A stretch of DNA of 38,633 nt from a virus: positions 1-38,633 of IMG/VR virus record IMGVR_UViG_3300044684_000360; one strand, given 5' to 3'. The translations under genes and the position numbers were made by a program. This document shows positions 31,734 to 38,633 of the stretch, piece by piece (within the stretch, counting starts at the first letter, position 1; each line of letters opens with the position of its first letter). The notes beneath the pieces were generated by a model that saw only the letters and a program-made list of their open reading frames with translations, searched no databases and was not told the DNA's origin.

Positions 31734-32615
31734 TCATGAAATTCTTCTTGGCTTTCTCGGCGCATCGATGTCGAGCAGCAGCTGACTTAGGTCCGGAGGG
31801 TTCTGGTCGACCACGAGCGAGGCGATCTCGTGCGCGACCCCCTGCACGATGACCAGCGCGGCGGCTTCAGCCTGCTTCGATTTGAACCCGAGCCTTGAAC
31901 CCGCAACCCCAGCCGCCTCGTCTCCGATCACGACGTTCTGCCACACGTTGAAATCGGGAAGGCCGCGGCGGAAGAAGATATCTTGGTCGAACAGGCGAAG
32001 GAGCTGCTTGGCGTCGAGCCGTCCCGCATAACAGCCCTCCATCACGGCGCTCACCGTTCGAACGATCACCGCATTCCAGTTCGCCGTCGTCCGCGGCTGG
32101 CCGATGTGCGCGTGCCAAGCGCGCTGGTAAATCTCGATTGCGGTCATTCTCCGATCGTCCAGCCTGTGGTTTCGATACCAACGCTCGATCGCTGTCCCAC
32201 CGAGATTGCGAACCACATTGACGGTCTTCTCCTTGCCCTTCTCGCCGATCGTGCGCTTGCCGCCTTCCGTCACCTCGACGATCTGGTGCGCAACGAGGTC
32301 GTATTGCCCATGCTGCTGGGCTTCCTTCGAGACCAGACGGTTGACCTCGATCCTCGCCTGAGCCTCGGCGAGCGCAGCCTTGCGGGATCCTCGAGCCTTG
32401 GAGCGTTTGGATGCCTTGGCCTTCGGCTTCTGCTTCGCCGCGGCTTCGGCCGCATTCGCCGCTTCCCGCTTCAACCGCAGCTTTTCGAGCTCGCGCTCCG
32501 CCCATTGCCTGCGGGCCTCGCGCTCCCTGTCGTGGCGTCCCGCTAGTCGAACGGCGCCGGAGCCTTTCAAATCGCCGCCAGAAAGCTCATCCACCCGCTT
32601 TGCCATCCTAAGCAC
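31734..32615 (-). CDS. Putative late regulator (Q-like position), 293-299 aa
   Basis: Residues ~25-95 are Arg/Lys/Glu/Ala-rich helix or disordered basic linker (KQKPKAKASKRSKARGSRK). The C-terminal ~170 residues are globular (YRNHRLDDRRMTAIEIYQRA, HAHIGQPRTTANWNAV). This pattern reminds me of the alphaproteobacterial DUF6456 family, but weakly. It lies between the replication block and the terminase genes and is followed at once by a promoter and terminator, as lambda Q is. Start: GTG 32615 has AAGGGAGG close by; ATGs at 32633 and 32606 are alternatives. Function is inferred from position, not from homology to Q. Confidence 0.6.
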   Translation of the reverse strand: MLRMAKRVDELSGGDLKGSGAVRLAGRHDREREARRQWAERELEKLRLKREAANAAEAAAKQKPKAKASKRSKARGSRKAALAEAQARIEVNRLVSKEAQQHGQYDLVAHQIVEVTEGGKRTIGEKGKEKTVNVVRNLGGTAIERWYRNHRLDDRRMTAIEIYQRAWHAHIGQPRTTANWNAVIVRTVSAVMEGCYAGRLDAKQLLRLFDQDIFFRRGLPDFNVWQNVVIGDEAAGVAGSRLGFKSKQAEAAALVIVQGVAHEIASLVVDQNPPDLSQLLLDIDAPRKPRRIS

Positions 32616-32922
32616 GCCGCCTCCCTTGCGCATGAGGTCCGCTCATGCGGCGTTCCGCCCACGCGGCTTCCTCGGCTTGCCCGATCACCCATTCGGCAAG
32701 CGCGGCCGGCGTTCGGTAGAGCGGCGTCTCGAAGATGCCGTCGGGCACGTCGACGCCGAACACGTCGCTGACGATGAGACAGACGCTGAGGAGCTCGAGG
32801 ACGTTGAGGTCGAGGTCCTCCTTCAAATCGTCGTCGGGCCCGATCGCCTCGAGCTCGATGTCGTCGGTCGCCTCGAACACGATCCGGCGGATTTTCTGGG
32901 TTGCTCCAGCGATCCTGCTCAT
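32608..32922 (-). CDS. Acyl-carrier-protein-like protein lacking the carrier serine
   Basis: A 104-residue protein whose residues ~8-82 follow the ACP pattern: DDDLKEDL...VLELLSVCLIVSDVFGVDVPD, then TPAALAEWVIGQ. In a true ACP the DSL motif would provide the Ser that takes phosphopantetheine. Here the aligned stretch reads LDLN with Asp38 at that place, so it probably cannot be loaded and may serve as a binding adaptor. A basic tail follows (GRRRA). The ATG overlaps the stop of a 14-codon leader (ATGA). Confidence 0.65.
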   Translation of the reverse strand: MSRIAGATQKIRRIVFEATDDIELEAIGPDDDLKEDLDLNVLELLSVCLIVSDVFGVDVPDGIFETPLYRTPAALAEWVIGQAEEAAWAERRMSGPHAQGRRRA

Positions 32923-32963
32923 CTGGGCCGGCTTTCCTGACGACAGCTAAGCCATTCCCACAT
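32919..32963 (-). CDS. Fourteen-codon leader ORF
   Basis: ATG 32963 follows AAGGGGGGACG, a strong ribosome site, and encodes a 14-residue peptide rich in Trp and Arg (MWEWLSCRQESRPR) whose TGA overlaps the next ATG. It may couple translation into the ACP-like gene. The frame is open further upstream to 33218, so a longer protein is possible. Confidence 0.4.
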   Translation of the reverse strand: MWEWLSCRQESRPR

Positions 32964-33006
32964 CGTCCCCCCTTTGTGCAGGCCCGCACACTCCAGCGGA
33001 CACGTC

Positions 33007-33043
33007 GGGTTATCCCATCCCCCTGAAAGGGGGTGGGTAACCC
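33007..33043 (-). repeat. Long near-perfect hairpin in the early/late junction
   Basis: GGGTTA-CCCA-CCCCC pairs with GGGGG-TGGG-TAACCC, 15 bp interrupted by two single-base bulges, around a TTTCA loop. No T-run follows on either strand. It lies 44 bases before the leader ORF. It may be an mRNA structure, a protein-binding site or part of a replication origin. Confidence 0.6.
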
Positions 33044-33149
33044 CGTGCGCCGGTCCGCGCGCGCGCACGAGGCAAGACCGATTTCGATCCGGGATTTGGG
33101 CATCTGGCCCGCTCCTGCTTCGGATCATAATCGGCAGAAAACCGCGATT

Positions 33150-33199
33150 TTGCCGGAGTGCCGGAGTTGTTTTTCGCGCACGTCCGGCAAGTCCGGCAA
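33150..33199. repeat. Tandem repeats arranged as an inverted repeat
   Basis: Two copies of TGCCGGAG in tandem (33151-33166) face two copies of GTCCGGCAA in tandem (33182-33199). The arms are reverse complements apart from the joining bases, across a 17-base spacer. It begins at the helicase stop codon. It could terminate the early transcript or be an iteron-like binding site near an origin. Confidence 0.6.
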
Positions 33200-34498
33200 T
33201 CAGTCGAGGACGACGCATCTGCCGACCTCCACATATTCGACGATCTCGCGCTTCTCATTCGCGCGCTCGACCGTCTTGAGGGCTCCATTGGCGCACCAGG
33301 TCGAGATCATCTTCTCGATCCGGCGTGCTTCGCCAATTTCGTCCAGGTTCGCGCCCAGGACATAGGCGACGATCTTGCCGACCCAGTAGCGGGACTTCGG
33401 GTGCTTGCGCGCCTTGTCCGGCTGCTCGTCGATGAGTTTCTGGATATGTGCGAGTTGGCGGCTGCTGACGCCACCGAACGCATCCGGGGGCGTCCAGCGA
33501 TTGAGCGCCCCGATATTGTCCTCCGGGCCCGTCTCATCGCCGTTGCCAAGACCGATCCCAACGAACTGGTACCACTCGGCGGCAAGGGCTGGGGGTGCCT
33601 TGTTGTTCTTGTCATCGTAGACACTGAAGAACTTCTTGCGCTCGCATTCCTCGACCCTGAGCTCCTGCGCGGTCTCTTTGCTCATCCGCTGGAGGATCAG
33701 GACCGAGCGAGCGGCGTTGATCATCGCGCCTGCGCCGCGGGCGTCGTTGGCCGTGAATTCCGCTCCGGTCGTTTTCCGAAGATGATGGGCAAGACCGATC
33801 GCACAATTAGCCTCGTGGGCGATCCGCAGCCATTCCTTCGAAACCGCGTCGATCGCCTGGTTGCTGTTCTCGTCCACCGAGTGGCTCGAGACGAACGGAT
33901 CGACGTCGAGGTAGTCGATTCCGAGTCGCGTCAGCTCTTCGATCAACGCTTCGCCGACCGGGCGCTGGATCCTGAAACCCTTTCCGAGATTATCCTCGAT
34001 CGCGAGCTTGAGACCGGCCGATCCAAAGCTGTCCGCGCCGTTGATGAACAGGCGCCCACCAAGGTCGATCTCATCGAGGTTCCAGAGCTTCAGGAATGCG
34101 TGGACGGTCTTCTCGACCTCCTCGAGCTCGTCTTCGAGGTTCCACAGCCAGACGCGATGCGGCCCGTTCCAGACGCGGTGCCCGAACAGGTCGCGGCCGG
34201 TCGCCATGCAGATCGCCCGCCCGACTTTGAAGGTCGTCTTGCCGGCAGCGCCTGGAGCGATTGTGGCACTGATCTGCTTGCGCCTCAGTTCGAAGCCATA
34301 GAGAAATTGGCGCCGCGGAATGCTTGCGGGATCGCGCCACGTGAAAGGGAGGGCGGTGAAACTGCGGCGTTCCTCTGGCTCATCGCCGATTGGCGGCGGG
34401 AACTCTGGACCCGGGAACCGCGCGGCTCCCAGAGCTTCGCGCACGGCCTGTCCGCCATAGTCGCGTTCCATGTCGTCGAAATCCGCCGCCACGTTCAC
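33200..34498 (-). CDS. RepA/RecA-like helicase ATPase
   Basis: A 432-residue AAA_25/RepA-type ATPase. Walker A APGAAGKTTF at ~81-90, Walker B DYLDVDPFV at ~195-203, and a sensor-like AHHLRKTTG at ~237-245. Residues ~330-432 form a separate C-terminal part with winged-helix character (VSSRQLAHIQKLI, GALKTVERANEKREIVEY). Together with the Toprim primase upstream (ATGA overlap) it should provide the phage's replicative helicase-primase pair. Confidence 0.85.
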   Translation of the reverse strand: MNVAADFDDMERDYGGQAVREALGAARFPGPEFPPPIGDEPEERRSFTALPFTWRDPASIPRRQFLYGFELRRKQISATIAPGAAGKTTFKVGRAICMATGRDLFGHRVWNGPHRVWLWNLEDELEEVEKTVHAFLKLWNLDEIDLGGRLFINGADSFGSAGLKLAIEDNLGKGFRIQRPVGEALIEELTRLGIDYLDVDPFVSSHSVDENSNQAIDAVSKEWLRIAHEANCAIGLAHHLRKTTGAEFTANDARGAGAMINAARSVLILQRMSKETAQELRVEECERKKFFSVYDDKNNKAPPALAAEWYQFVGIGLGNGDETGPEDNIGALNRWTPPDAFGGVSSRQLAHIQKLIDEQPDKARKHPKSRYWVGKIVAYVLGANLDEIGEARRIEKMISTWCANGALKTVERANEKREIVEYVEVGRCVVLD

Positions 34499-35349
34499 GC
34501 CGCCTCCGCCGAGCTGGTGACCGGAAGCGCGACCCTGGCGCCAATCTCCTGCGCGATCGCCTCAGCGGCCTCACGGCCGATGTTGCGCTCGAGATGATCG
34601 TCGTCGTCGGCGCAGACGATGAAGTTGAGGTCCGGCCTGGCCGCGTTCCACAACCTGCCTACCGCCGCCATGTTCTTTGCCGAGAACGACGCGATGCAGG
34701 GGTGTCCGCTCGCCCGGTGAACCGCGGCCATCGTGGCGTAGCCTTCACCGAGGCACGCGGTTTCGCCGCGGCGCGTGAAAGTCCCGATGATGCAGAACAG
34801 GCCTTCGCTTCGGCCGCCGCGCAGGAAGCGCTTCTCGCCGTCCGGCGCGATGCGCTGCAGGTTCCACAGCTTGCCGGTGCCGTCTACCATCGGAACCAGG
34901 AGCTTGTCGCCCAACTGACGCAGCGGCGCAGGATCCAGGCGCTTCTTCACGACATAGGGATGATCGGCACGCGCCCGATTGGCGCGATGCCACATCTCCA
35001 TCGCCTCGACGGCCGCTTCCTCCTCGCAGCGCTGTCGTTCGTCCTGTCGGCGCTGCTTCGCCTCGGCCCACTCGCGCTTGAGCGCCACGCGCTCCTCGGG
35101 CGAAAGCGTCGTTTCGTCGCCACTCTTCCATTTGCGATTGATGCCGAGCCGGTAATTGCCAAACGCGCCGGCCGGGCGTTCGTCCAGGTAAAGGATCGCC
35201 CATCCGTTCTGCCGGCCCTTGCCGTCGCCATCGCAGCGGAAACGGATAAGCTCTCCACCGGTCAGGCGGTTGGCTATAGGGTCGATCGGCTTCATGCCCT
35301 CGGCCTCCATGGCGGAGATCATCTCCTGGATGGCATCGAGCGCGTTCAT
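34495..35349 (-). CDS. Toprim-domain primase
   Basis: A 284-residue protein. The N-terminal part (~30-75) contains strands and an RLTGGELIRFRCDGDGKG stretch seen in phage primases. A Lys/Arg/Glu helix (85-125) links to the catalytic part. Toprim motifs: GEGYATM at ~201-207 and CADDDDHLERN at ~246-256. No zinc finger is seen, so it is the short phage type. ATG 35349 is taken because it overlaps the previous stop (ATGA); an open frame up to 35487 runs into that gene. Confidence 0.85.
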   Translation of the reverse strand: MNALDAIQEMISAMEAEGMKPIDPIANRLTGGELIRFRCDGDGKGRQNGWAILYLDERPAGAFGNYRLGINRKWKSGDETTLSPEERVALKREWAEAKQRRQDERQRCEEEAAVEAMEMWHRANRARADHPYVVKKRLDPAPLRQLGDKLLVPMVDGTGKLWNLQRIAPDGEKRFLRGGRSEGLFCIIGTFTRRGETACLGEGYATMAAVHRASGHPCIASFSAKNMAAVGRLWNAARPDLNFIVCADDDDHLERNIGREAAEAIAQEIGARVALPVTSSAEAA

Positions 35350-35537
35350 GAAGACCGCTCTTCCATGGCCATGAAGAGCTTCTTCCACTTTTCGTGGCGG
35401 CGCGTGTATTCGGCGTAGAATCTGCGGTCGGTGATAAGGCGCGGATCGTCGACCAGATCGCGCGCATATTCGACGAAGTCGCTCCATGCGCGTTCGACCG
35501 TCTGCGGGCTGACCAGCTGGACCACCTCGGCGCTCAT
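35346..35537 (-). CDS. Small hypothetical protein before the primase, 63 aa
   Basis: Starts MSAEVVQLVSPQTVERAWSD. Charged, helical, with four-base overlaps at both ends. Position suggests a replication accessory; no family recognised. Confidence 0.65.
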   Translation of the reverse strand: MSAEVVQLVSPQTVERAWSDFVEYARDLVDDPRLITDRRFYAEYTRRHEKWKKLFMAMEERSS

Positions 35538-37078
35538 GCCGCTCTCGCTTTCAGCCGCTCGGCGAAGGCGAACAGTCCCACTTCATCGACCAGGCGCGAG
35601 CCGACGAAGAACTTGCCTTTGCCCTTCTTCTCGCCAAGCTCGACCCGGGCATCGAAGCAGCGATAGCCGCTTCTGCGAATGAGAAGCTTGGCCTGCTCGA
35701 CCGGATCGGCAAGACGGGCCTGATCGGCGCGTTGCTCAGCAATCTCGATCATCGCCCCGCGAACGGCGGCGTTGCGACCGTCCTCGCCCGCGTCGAGCGC
35801 CTTGGCCGCCTGCTTGCGGATGCCGCGCCGGATCGCCGCAGCGATCTTCGCACCGCGCTCGGAACCGGCAGTGTTCGCCGAATAGGACGACCGGCGCGCG
35901 GAACAGCGCGGGCGCGGACGTTCGGGCAATCGCTCGGGCGCAACCGGATTGGCGAGGAACGCCGTCACCTTGTCGATCGTCGCCTGCTTGGGTCGCTTGC
36001 TTTCGCGGAGCGTGCGAATGCCGCTCTGCGAGCCGAACAGGTGAAGCGAGAGGCGGATTTGCGAGGCGCCGGACCCTTCGCACCAGCGAACGAGGGAATC
36101 GGCGAGCTCTGCACCGGATGGGCGGGTCGAGAGGCCCGACGGTGCGGGGCAAGACCGCACCGCCGGGCCGTGCAATGGAGCGCGACCTGTGGTCCTCGAG
36201 GCGGCGGTCGATTCCGCCGCGGCGGGGCCCTCGCGAGGCGTACCGCACGCTCCTGGGTATTCGTCGAAACGGGGTGAAGCGGCCGTATCTGGCCTCCGCC
36301 GCTTCGTATCGTTGGGACCATTGGCCAAGCCGACAGCCGGAGCGCGTGTCGACCCGCGCCCTTCGTCACCAGACGTCCCTCGGTTATTCCGCTGTTCCTC
36401 GAACCGCCGCGCGCGTTCCGCCATCGTCGGCGGACCCTTGCGCTTGTGATTATGGGCCGGCGTCCGCGAGGAAAACGCCGGCCCTTCCGCGCGAACGGGC
36501 GCAGGGGGGCAAGCCGCAGCTTCCGCCCGCGCGGATTGAATGAAGGAACGGACCTTCTCGACCGTGCTCTGCTTGACGGAGTGCGCTCGCTTCAGGCGGT
36601 TGCACAAGGCCGGATCGGCGCACGCGCGCCTCCCGAGTGCCGTGACCGGCATCTTCGCTTCCGCGCAGAAAAGCTCGATCTCGCGCAAGAGCTGGCGCGG
36701 AGCCGTGTCCGAATAGAAGCCTCTGGCGTTCGGGGGCGACGCCGCGCCGCACCGAGCATCGGCGCCGCCCCCTCCATCGACCGCCGCTGGCGCGGGCGGT
36801 TCCGACGGCCCAGCTAACGCAGGAAGCTGAGCCGGCGTCTCGAGCAAGCATTTCCGTTCAGTTTGATTTTCTGCGCAGGATTGCCGTGTCTGCCAATCGT
36901 GGAAGGCCCACGGCGTCGGCTCGAGGCTGTGCCAGCGGATCAGGGCGGCGTCGCGAAGGCGTTCAACTCGCACGCTGTCGGCGAAGCGCTTCAGACGCTT
37001 GACGCGCATGCCTCGCCGCGCGTGCACGGCGCAAAGGAAATCGAGGAGCTGCAGCGCCTCATGCGACAGCGCGTTCAT
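35534..37078 (-). CDS. Large protein with two HTH-like blocks, 514 aa
   Basis: Two similar blocks occur: ~127-183 (LLREIELFCAEAKMPVTALG, then SVKQSTVEKVRSFIQS) and ~321-377 (ELADSLVRWCEGSGASQIRL, then RPKQATIDKVTAFLAN). Each resembles small alphaproteobacterial helix-turn-helix proteins with the ATI/STV-KV-F ending. Between them is a low-complexity basic linker including KRKGPPTMAERARRFEEQ. The C-terminal ~130 residues are Arg/Ala-rich and end in a mixed domain (CFDARVELGEKKGKGKFF). Probably DNA-binding, perhaps a regulator or replication initiator. It may be a fusion of several small genes. Confidence 0.65.
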   Translation of the reverse strand: MNALSHEALQLLDFLCAVHARRGMRVKRLKRFADSVRVERLRDAALIRWHSLEPTPWAFHDWQTRQSCAENQTERKCLLETPAQLPALAGPSEPPAPAAVDGGGGADARCGAASPPNARGFYSDTAPRQLLREIELFCAEAKMPVTALGRRACADPALCNRLKRAHSVKQSTVEKVRSFIQSARAEAAACPPAPVRAEGPAFSSRTPAHNHKRKGPPTMAERARRFEEQRNNRGTSGDEGRGSTRAPAVGLANGPNDTKRRRPDTAASPRFDEYPGACGTPREGPAAAESTAASRTTGRAPLHGPAVRSCPAPSGLSTRPSGAELADSLVRWCEGSGASQIRLSLHLFGSQSGIRTLRESKRPKQATIDKVTAFLANPVAPERLPERPRPRCSARRSSYSANTAGSERGAKIAAAIRRGIRKQAAKALDAGEDGRNAAVRGAMIEIAEQRADQARLADPVEQAKLLIRRSGYRCFDARVELGEKKGKGKFFVGSRLVDEVGLFAFAERLKARAA

Positions 37079-37197
37079 TGCCGGCGCTCCCGGTCGATCT
37101 GGTCCTTGACCGCGGCGCAGGCGGCGGCGAGCACCGCCGCAGCGAGCCCGATCAGGCCGACGAACGCGACGATTCCGCCAAGAACCAGGAGGATCAC
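37075..37197 (-). CDS. Small membrane protein, 40 aa
   Basis: Starts with GTG overlapping the RusA stop (GTGA) and ends overlapping the next ATG (ATGA). One long hydrophobic segment (LLVLGGIVAFVGLIGLAAAV) and a charged C-terminus (KDQIDRERRQ). Function unknown. Confidence 0.6.
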   Translation of the reverse strand: MILLVLGGIVAFVGLIGLAAAVLAAACAAVKDQIDRERRQ

Positions 37198-37667
37198 AGC
37201 TCGACCACCGTGATTTCGAGGCGAGGCCGCGCCGAATAGAATTTCTCGGCCTTCAGCTCGACGATCTGCGAATCGTCGTGGAACACGATGCCGTTGAGGC
37301 AGTCGAGCTGCTTGACGTAATTGTCCAAGTCGGGCCTGGTCAGAGGCCGGATCACGCCAGCTTCGGCGCTTGGCCCCTTGACCTTGTGCCGGGCGATTGT
37401 CTGCGGCGTCTGGACATAGGCGCGCACGGTGACGGCGAGTGGCCCTTCGAGTTGCGGCTTGCCTTCTGTGATGCGTGCGGCTTCGAGGCGAACCAAGTCC
37501 TCGTAGCGGCGCGTTTTCGCCGGAGTGAAGAGCCGAGCCCGGCCGCCGATCGATGTTGCCCGCGCCCGGCCGCGAGCGACCGGAATGCCCGGCACGACGA
37601 TGGTGACTCCCGCCAGCGGTAGAGGAAGCTCGGGAACGATTGGCTGATCGAAGGCGGCGGACTGCAT
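37194..37667 (-). CDS. rusA: RusA-type Holliday junction resolvase
   Basis: A 157-residue member of the RusA family: TIVVPGIPVARGRAR near the N-terminus and the acidic core RPDLDNYVKQLDCLNG (~111-126) followed by FHDDSQIVEL (~129-138), whose aspartates bind the catalytic metal. It resolves branched DNA from phage replication or recombination before packaging. Full length. Confidence 0.92.
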   Translation of the reverse strand: MQSAAFDQPIVPELPLPLAGVTIVVPGIPVARGRARATSIGGRARLFTPAKTRRYEDLVRLEAARITEGKPQLEGPLAVTVRAYVQTPQTIARHKVKGPSAEAGVIRPLTRPDLDNYVKQLDCLNGIVFHDDSQIVELKAEKFYSARPRLEITVVEL

Positions 37668-37672
37668 CGGGG

Positions 37673-38266
37673 CTACAGCGGAAGAACGTGCTGGAGATCG
37701 AGCGCCCGCGCGTAGGTTTCGAGGAGCGCCGCGGCTTCCTGCCGGGCGTGCTCGTCCATCTTGCGCAGCTTGATGATCGTCTTGACGGTCTTCGTGTCGA
37801 ACCCGTCGCCCTTCATCTCGGAAAAGACGCTGCTCTTGTCCTCGTTCAAGCCCTTGATCTCGGAATCGAGCCGCTCGACGCGCTCGACATAGAGCTTGAG
37901 CTTCTTGGCTGTCGCTGTGTCGGCATCGCCGTTGATCGCGTTGCCGACGAACTTGCCGATCTCAGCCTTGGCCTCATCGTTGGCTGGATCGTCGATGTTG
38001 TCGAGATCGATCGGAAGCTCCGGCCCATCACCGATCCGCACCGTCGTGCGCACGTCTTCTCTCGCCATGTGTTCCTCTCCCTTGTGATGTTCCTCGCGTG
38101 CACCTGCACGCGCGCTCGCGCGAGGCAGCGTCAGCTCGCCCTTCTCGATATCGCGTTCGTGCAGCGCGGCTTCGCTGAGCGGGATGCCCGCGCGCGGCGC
38201 CGCCTGCTCCGGCGCCAAGCCGTCGGCGCGAAGCTGGAGGTAGTCGGAGAACTGCACGCTAGGCAT
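37673..38266 (-). CDS. GapR/DUF2312-like DNA-binding protein with N-terminal extension
   Basis: Residues ~123-190 match the GapR family (EIKGLNEDKSSVFSEMKGDG, then IIKLRKMDEHARQEAA). GapR in alphaproteobacteria binds AT-rich overtwisted DNA. A separate N-terminal unit (~1-48, SDYLQLRADGLAPEQAA, then SEAALHERDIEKGELTLP) looks like a small phage ORF of its own. An internal ATG at 38068 has an excellent ribosome site (GGGAGAGGAA), so a shorter 131-residue GapR-like protein is probably also made, or this is the true start. The frame is open throughout. Confidence 0.75.
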   Translation of the reverse strand: MPSVQFSDYLQLRADGLAPEQAAPRAGIPLSEAALHERDIEKGELTLPRASARAGAREEHHKGEEHMAREDVRTTVRIGDGPELPIDLDNIDDPANDEAKAEIGKFVGNAINGDADTATAKKLKLYVERVERLDSEIKGLNEDKSSVFSEMKGDGFDTKTVKTIIKLRKMDEHARQEAAALLETYARALDLQHVLPL

Positions 38267-38471
38267 TGGGCAGCACCGGCTTGGGCGTGTGGCGAAGCGC
38301 GGCCTTGCGGCGGCGGATGAACTCCTGCGTCCTGGGATCGCGGCGCGCGGCCTCGACGAGCCTTGCGAGGCGGCGAGCGGCTAGACGTTGGCGGATGCGC
38401 GCCGCGAGGCCAAGGTGGCGCTCACGCGCTGCGGCGAAAGCCGAGCGCGGATCGATGCTCTTACGTGCCAT
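38259..38471 (-). CDS. Small basic protein, 70 aa
   Basis: Arg/Ala-rich, helical (LAARIRQRLAARRLARLVEA), with GGGGAG seven bases before the ATG. The TAG overlaps the next gene by eight bases. Probably nucleic-acid-binding from composition; no family recognised. Confidence 0.6.
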   Translation of the reverse strand: MARKSIDPRSAFAAARERHLGLAARIRQRLAARRLARLVEAARRDPRTQEFIRRRKAALRHTPKPVLPNA

Positions 38472-38515
38472 TCACAGTCTCCCCGCGCCGCTCCCCCGAG
38501 CGGCCGTTTGAAAAG

Positions 38516-38633
38516 CTAGGTCAGTTCGTTCCGGATCAGCGCCGCCTCGCGCTCGATGCGGTCGAGGCGGTCGGCGACGGTCAGTTCTTCGACGGGCGCG
38601 CAGAGATAGAGCCGGCGCACCGGTTCGATCGCC
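38516..38633 (-). CDS. 3' end of a gene cut by the window edge
   Basis: The last 38 codons of a frame ending in TAG 38516-38518 (VRRLYLCAPVEELTVADRLD, then RIEREAALIRNELT). The start is outside the window. Helical end; no family can be named. Confidence 0.5.
   Translation of the reverse strand, partial: AIEPVRRLYLCAPVEELTVADRLDRIEREAALIRNELT

Noticed and set aside
33055-33070. Alternating GCGCGCGCGC tract
   Set aside because: Ordinary in DNA of this GC content; no repeat or symmetry beyond the tract.
32567-33103. Minus-strand frame from ATG 33103 with AGGAG before it
   Set aside because: It runs through the whole ACP-like gene as Arg-rich shadow. A short product cannot be excluded, but the regulatory repeats and leader ORF explain the region better.
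33158-34597. Open plus-strand frame of 479 codons
   Set aside because: Antisense of the helicase, whose Walker motifs prove the minus-strand frame.
1-38633. CRISPR array, tRNA or rRNA genes, integrase, transposase or att sites
   Set aside because: None seen by eye on either strand. Their absence means phage versus prophage cannot be decided from this window.

Overview
The window is GC-rich and is almost wholly one strand of a tailed phage or prophage of siphovirus type. The host is probably an alphaproteobacterium, plausibly a sphingomonad. This rests on a GapR/DUF2312-type protein, a tail-tip block in the order of the Rhodobacter capsulatus gene transfer agent (DUF2460, DUF2163, NlpC/P60 peptidase, tip hub), and the general codon character. 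I see no integrase, attachment site, tRNA or ordinary chromosomal gene, so free phage and prophage cannot be told apart.

Transcription runs right to left. From the right end come: a truncated gene, small ORFs, a GapR-like protein, a RusA resolvase, a 514-residue protein with two helix-turn-helix-like blocks, a Toprim primase and a RepA/RecA-like helicase ATPase (33200-38633). A 236-base stretch with two strong inverted repeats separates these from an acyl-carrier-protein-like gene and a 299-residue protein placed like a late regulator. Directly after the latter stand a TTGACA promoter and a rho-independent terminator (31634-31718), an arrangement like lambda Q-pR'-tR'. Two very small genes follow, then a three-gene cassette on the opposite strand (30400-31208) with its own near-consensus promoter.

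The late genes follow: small and large terminase, portal, an ORF lacking a start in its coding frame, Mu gpF-like head protein, a ParB-like/XkdF-like fusion, a scaffold-like protein, decoration protein and major capsid (19906-30351). Then come tail completion genes, tail tube, a G/GT tail chaperone pair that appears to need a -1 frameshift, an 1127-residue tape measure, the GTA-like tail tip and a fibronectin-domain tail fibre (5939-19913). A plus-strand GT-C glycosyltransferase (4817-6022) interrupts before the lysis block: GH108 endolysin, putative holin, small membrane proteins and a spanin pair (1792-4592). The left end carries a secreted Calx-beta/DUF1996 protein.

Most minus-strand neighbours overlap by four bases (ATGA or GTGA), which implies translational coupling along the late operon. 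The two plus-strand cassettes look like morons, genes carried for use in the lysogen. Late transcription would run through both as antisense. All family names are from recognition of sequence patterns by eye; no database search was run.
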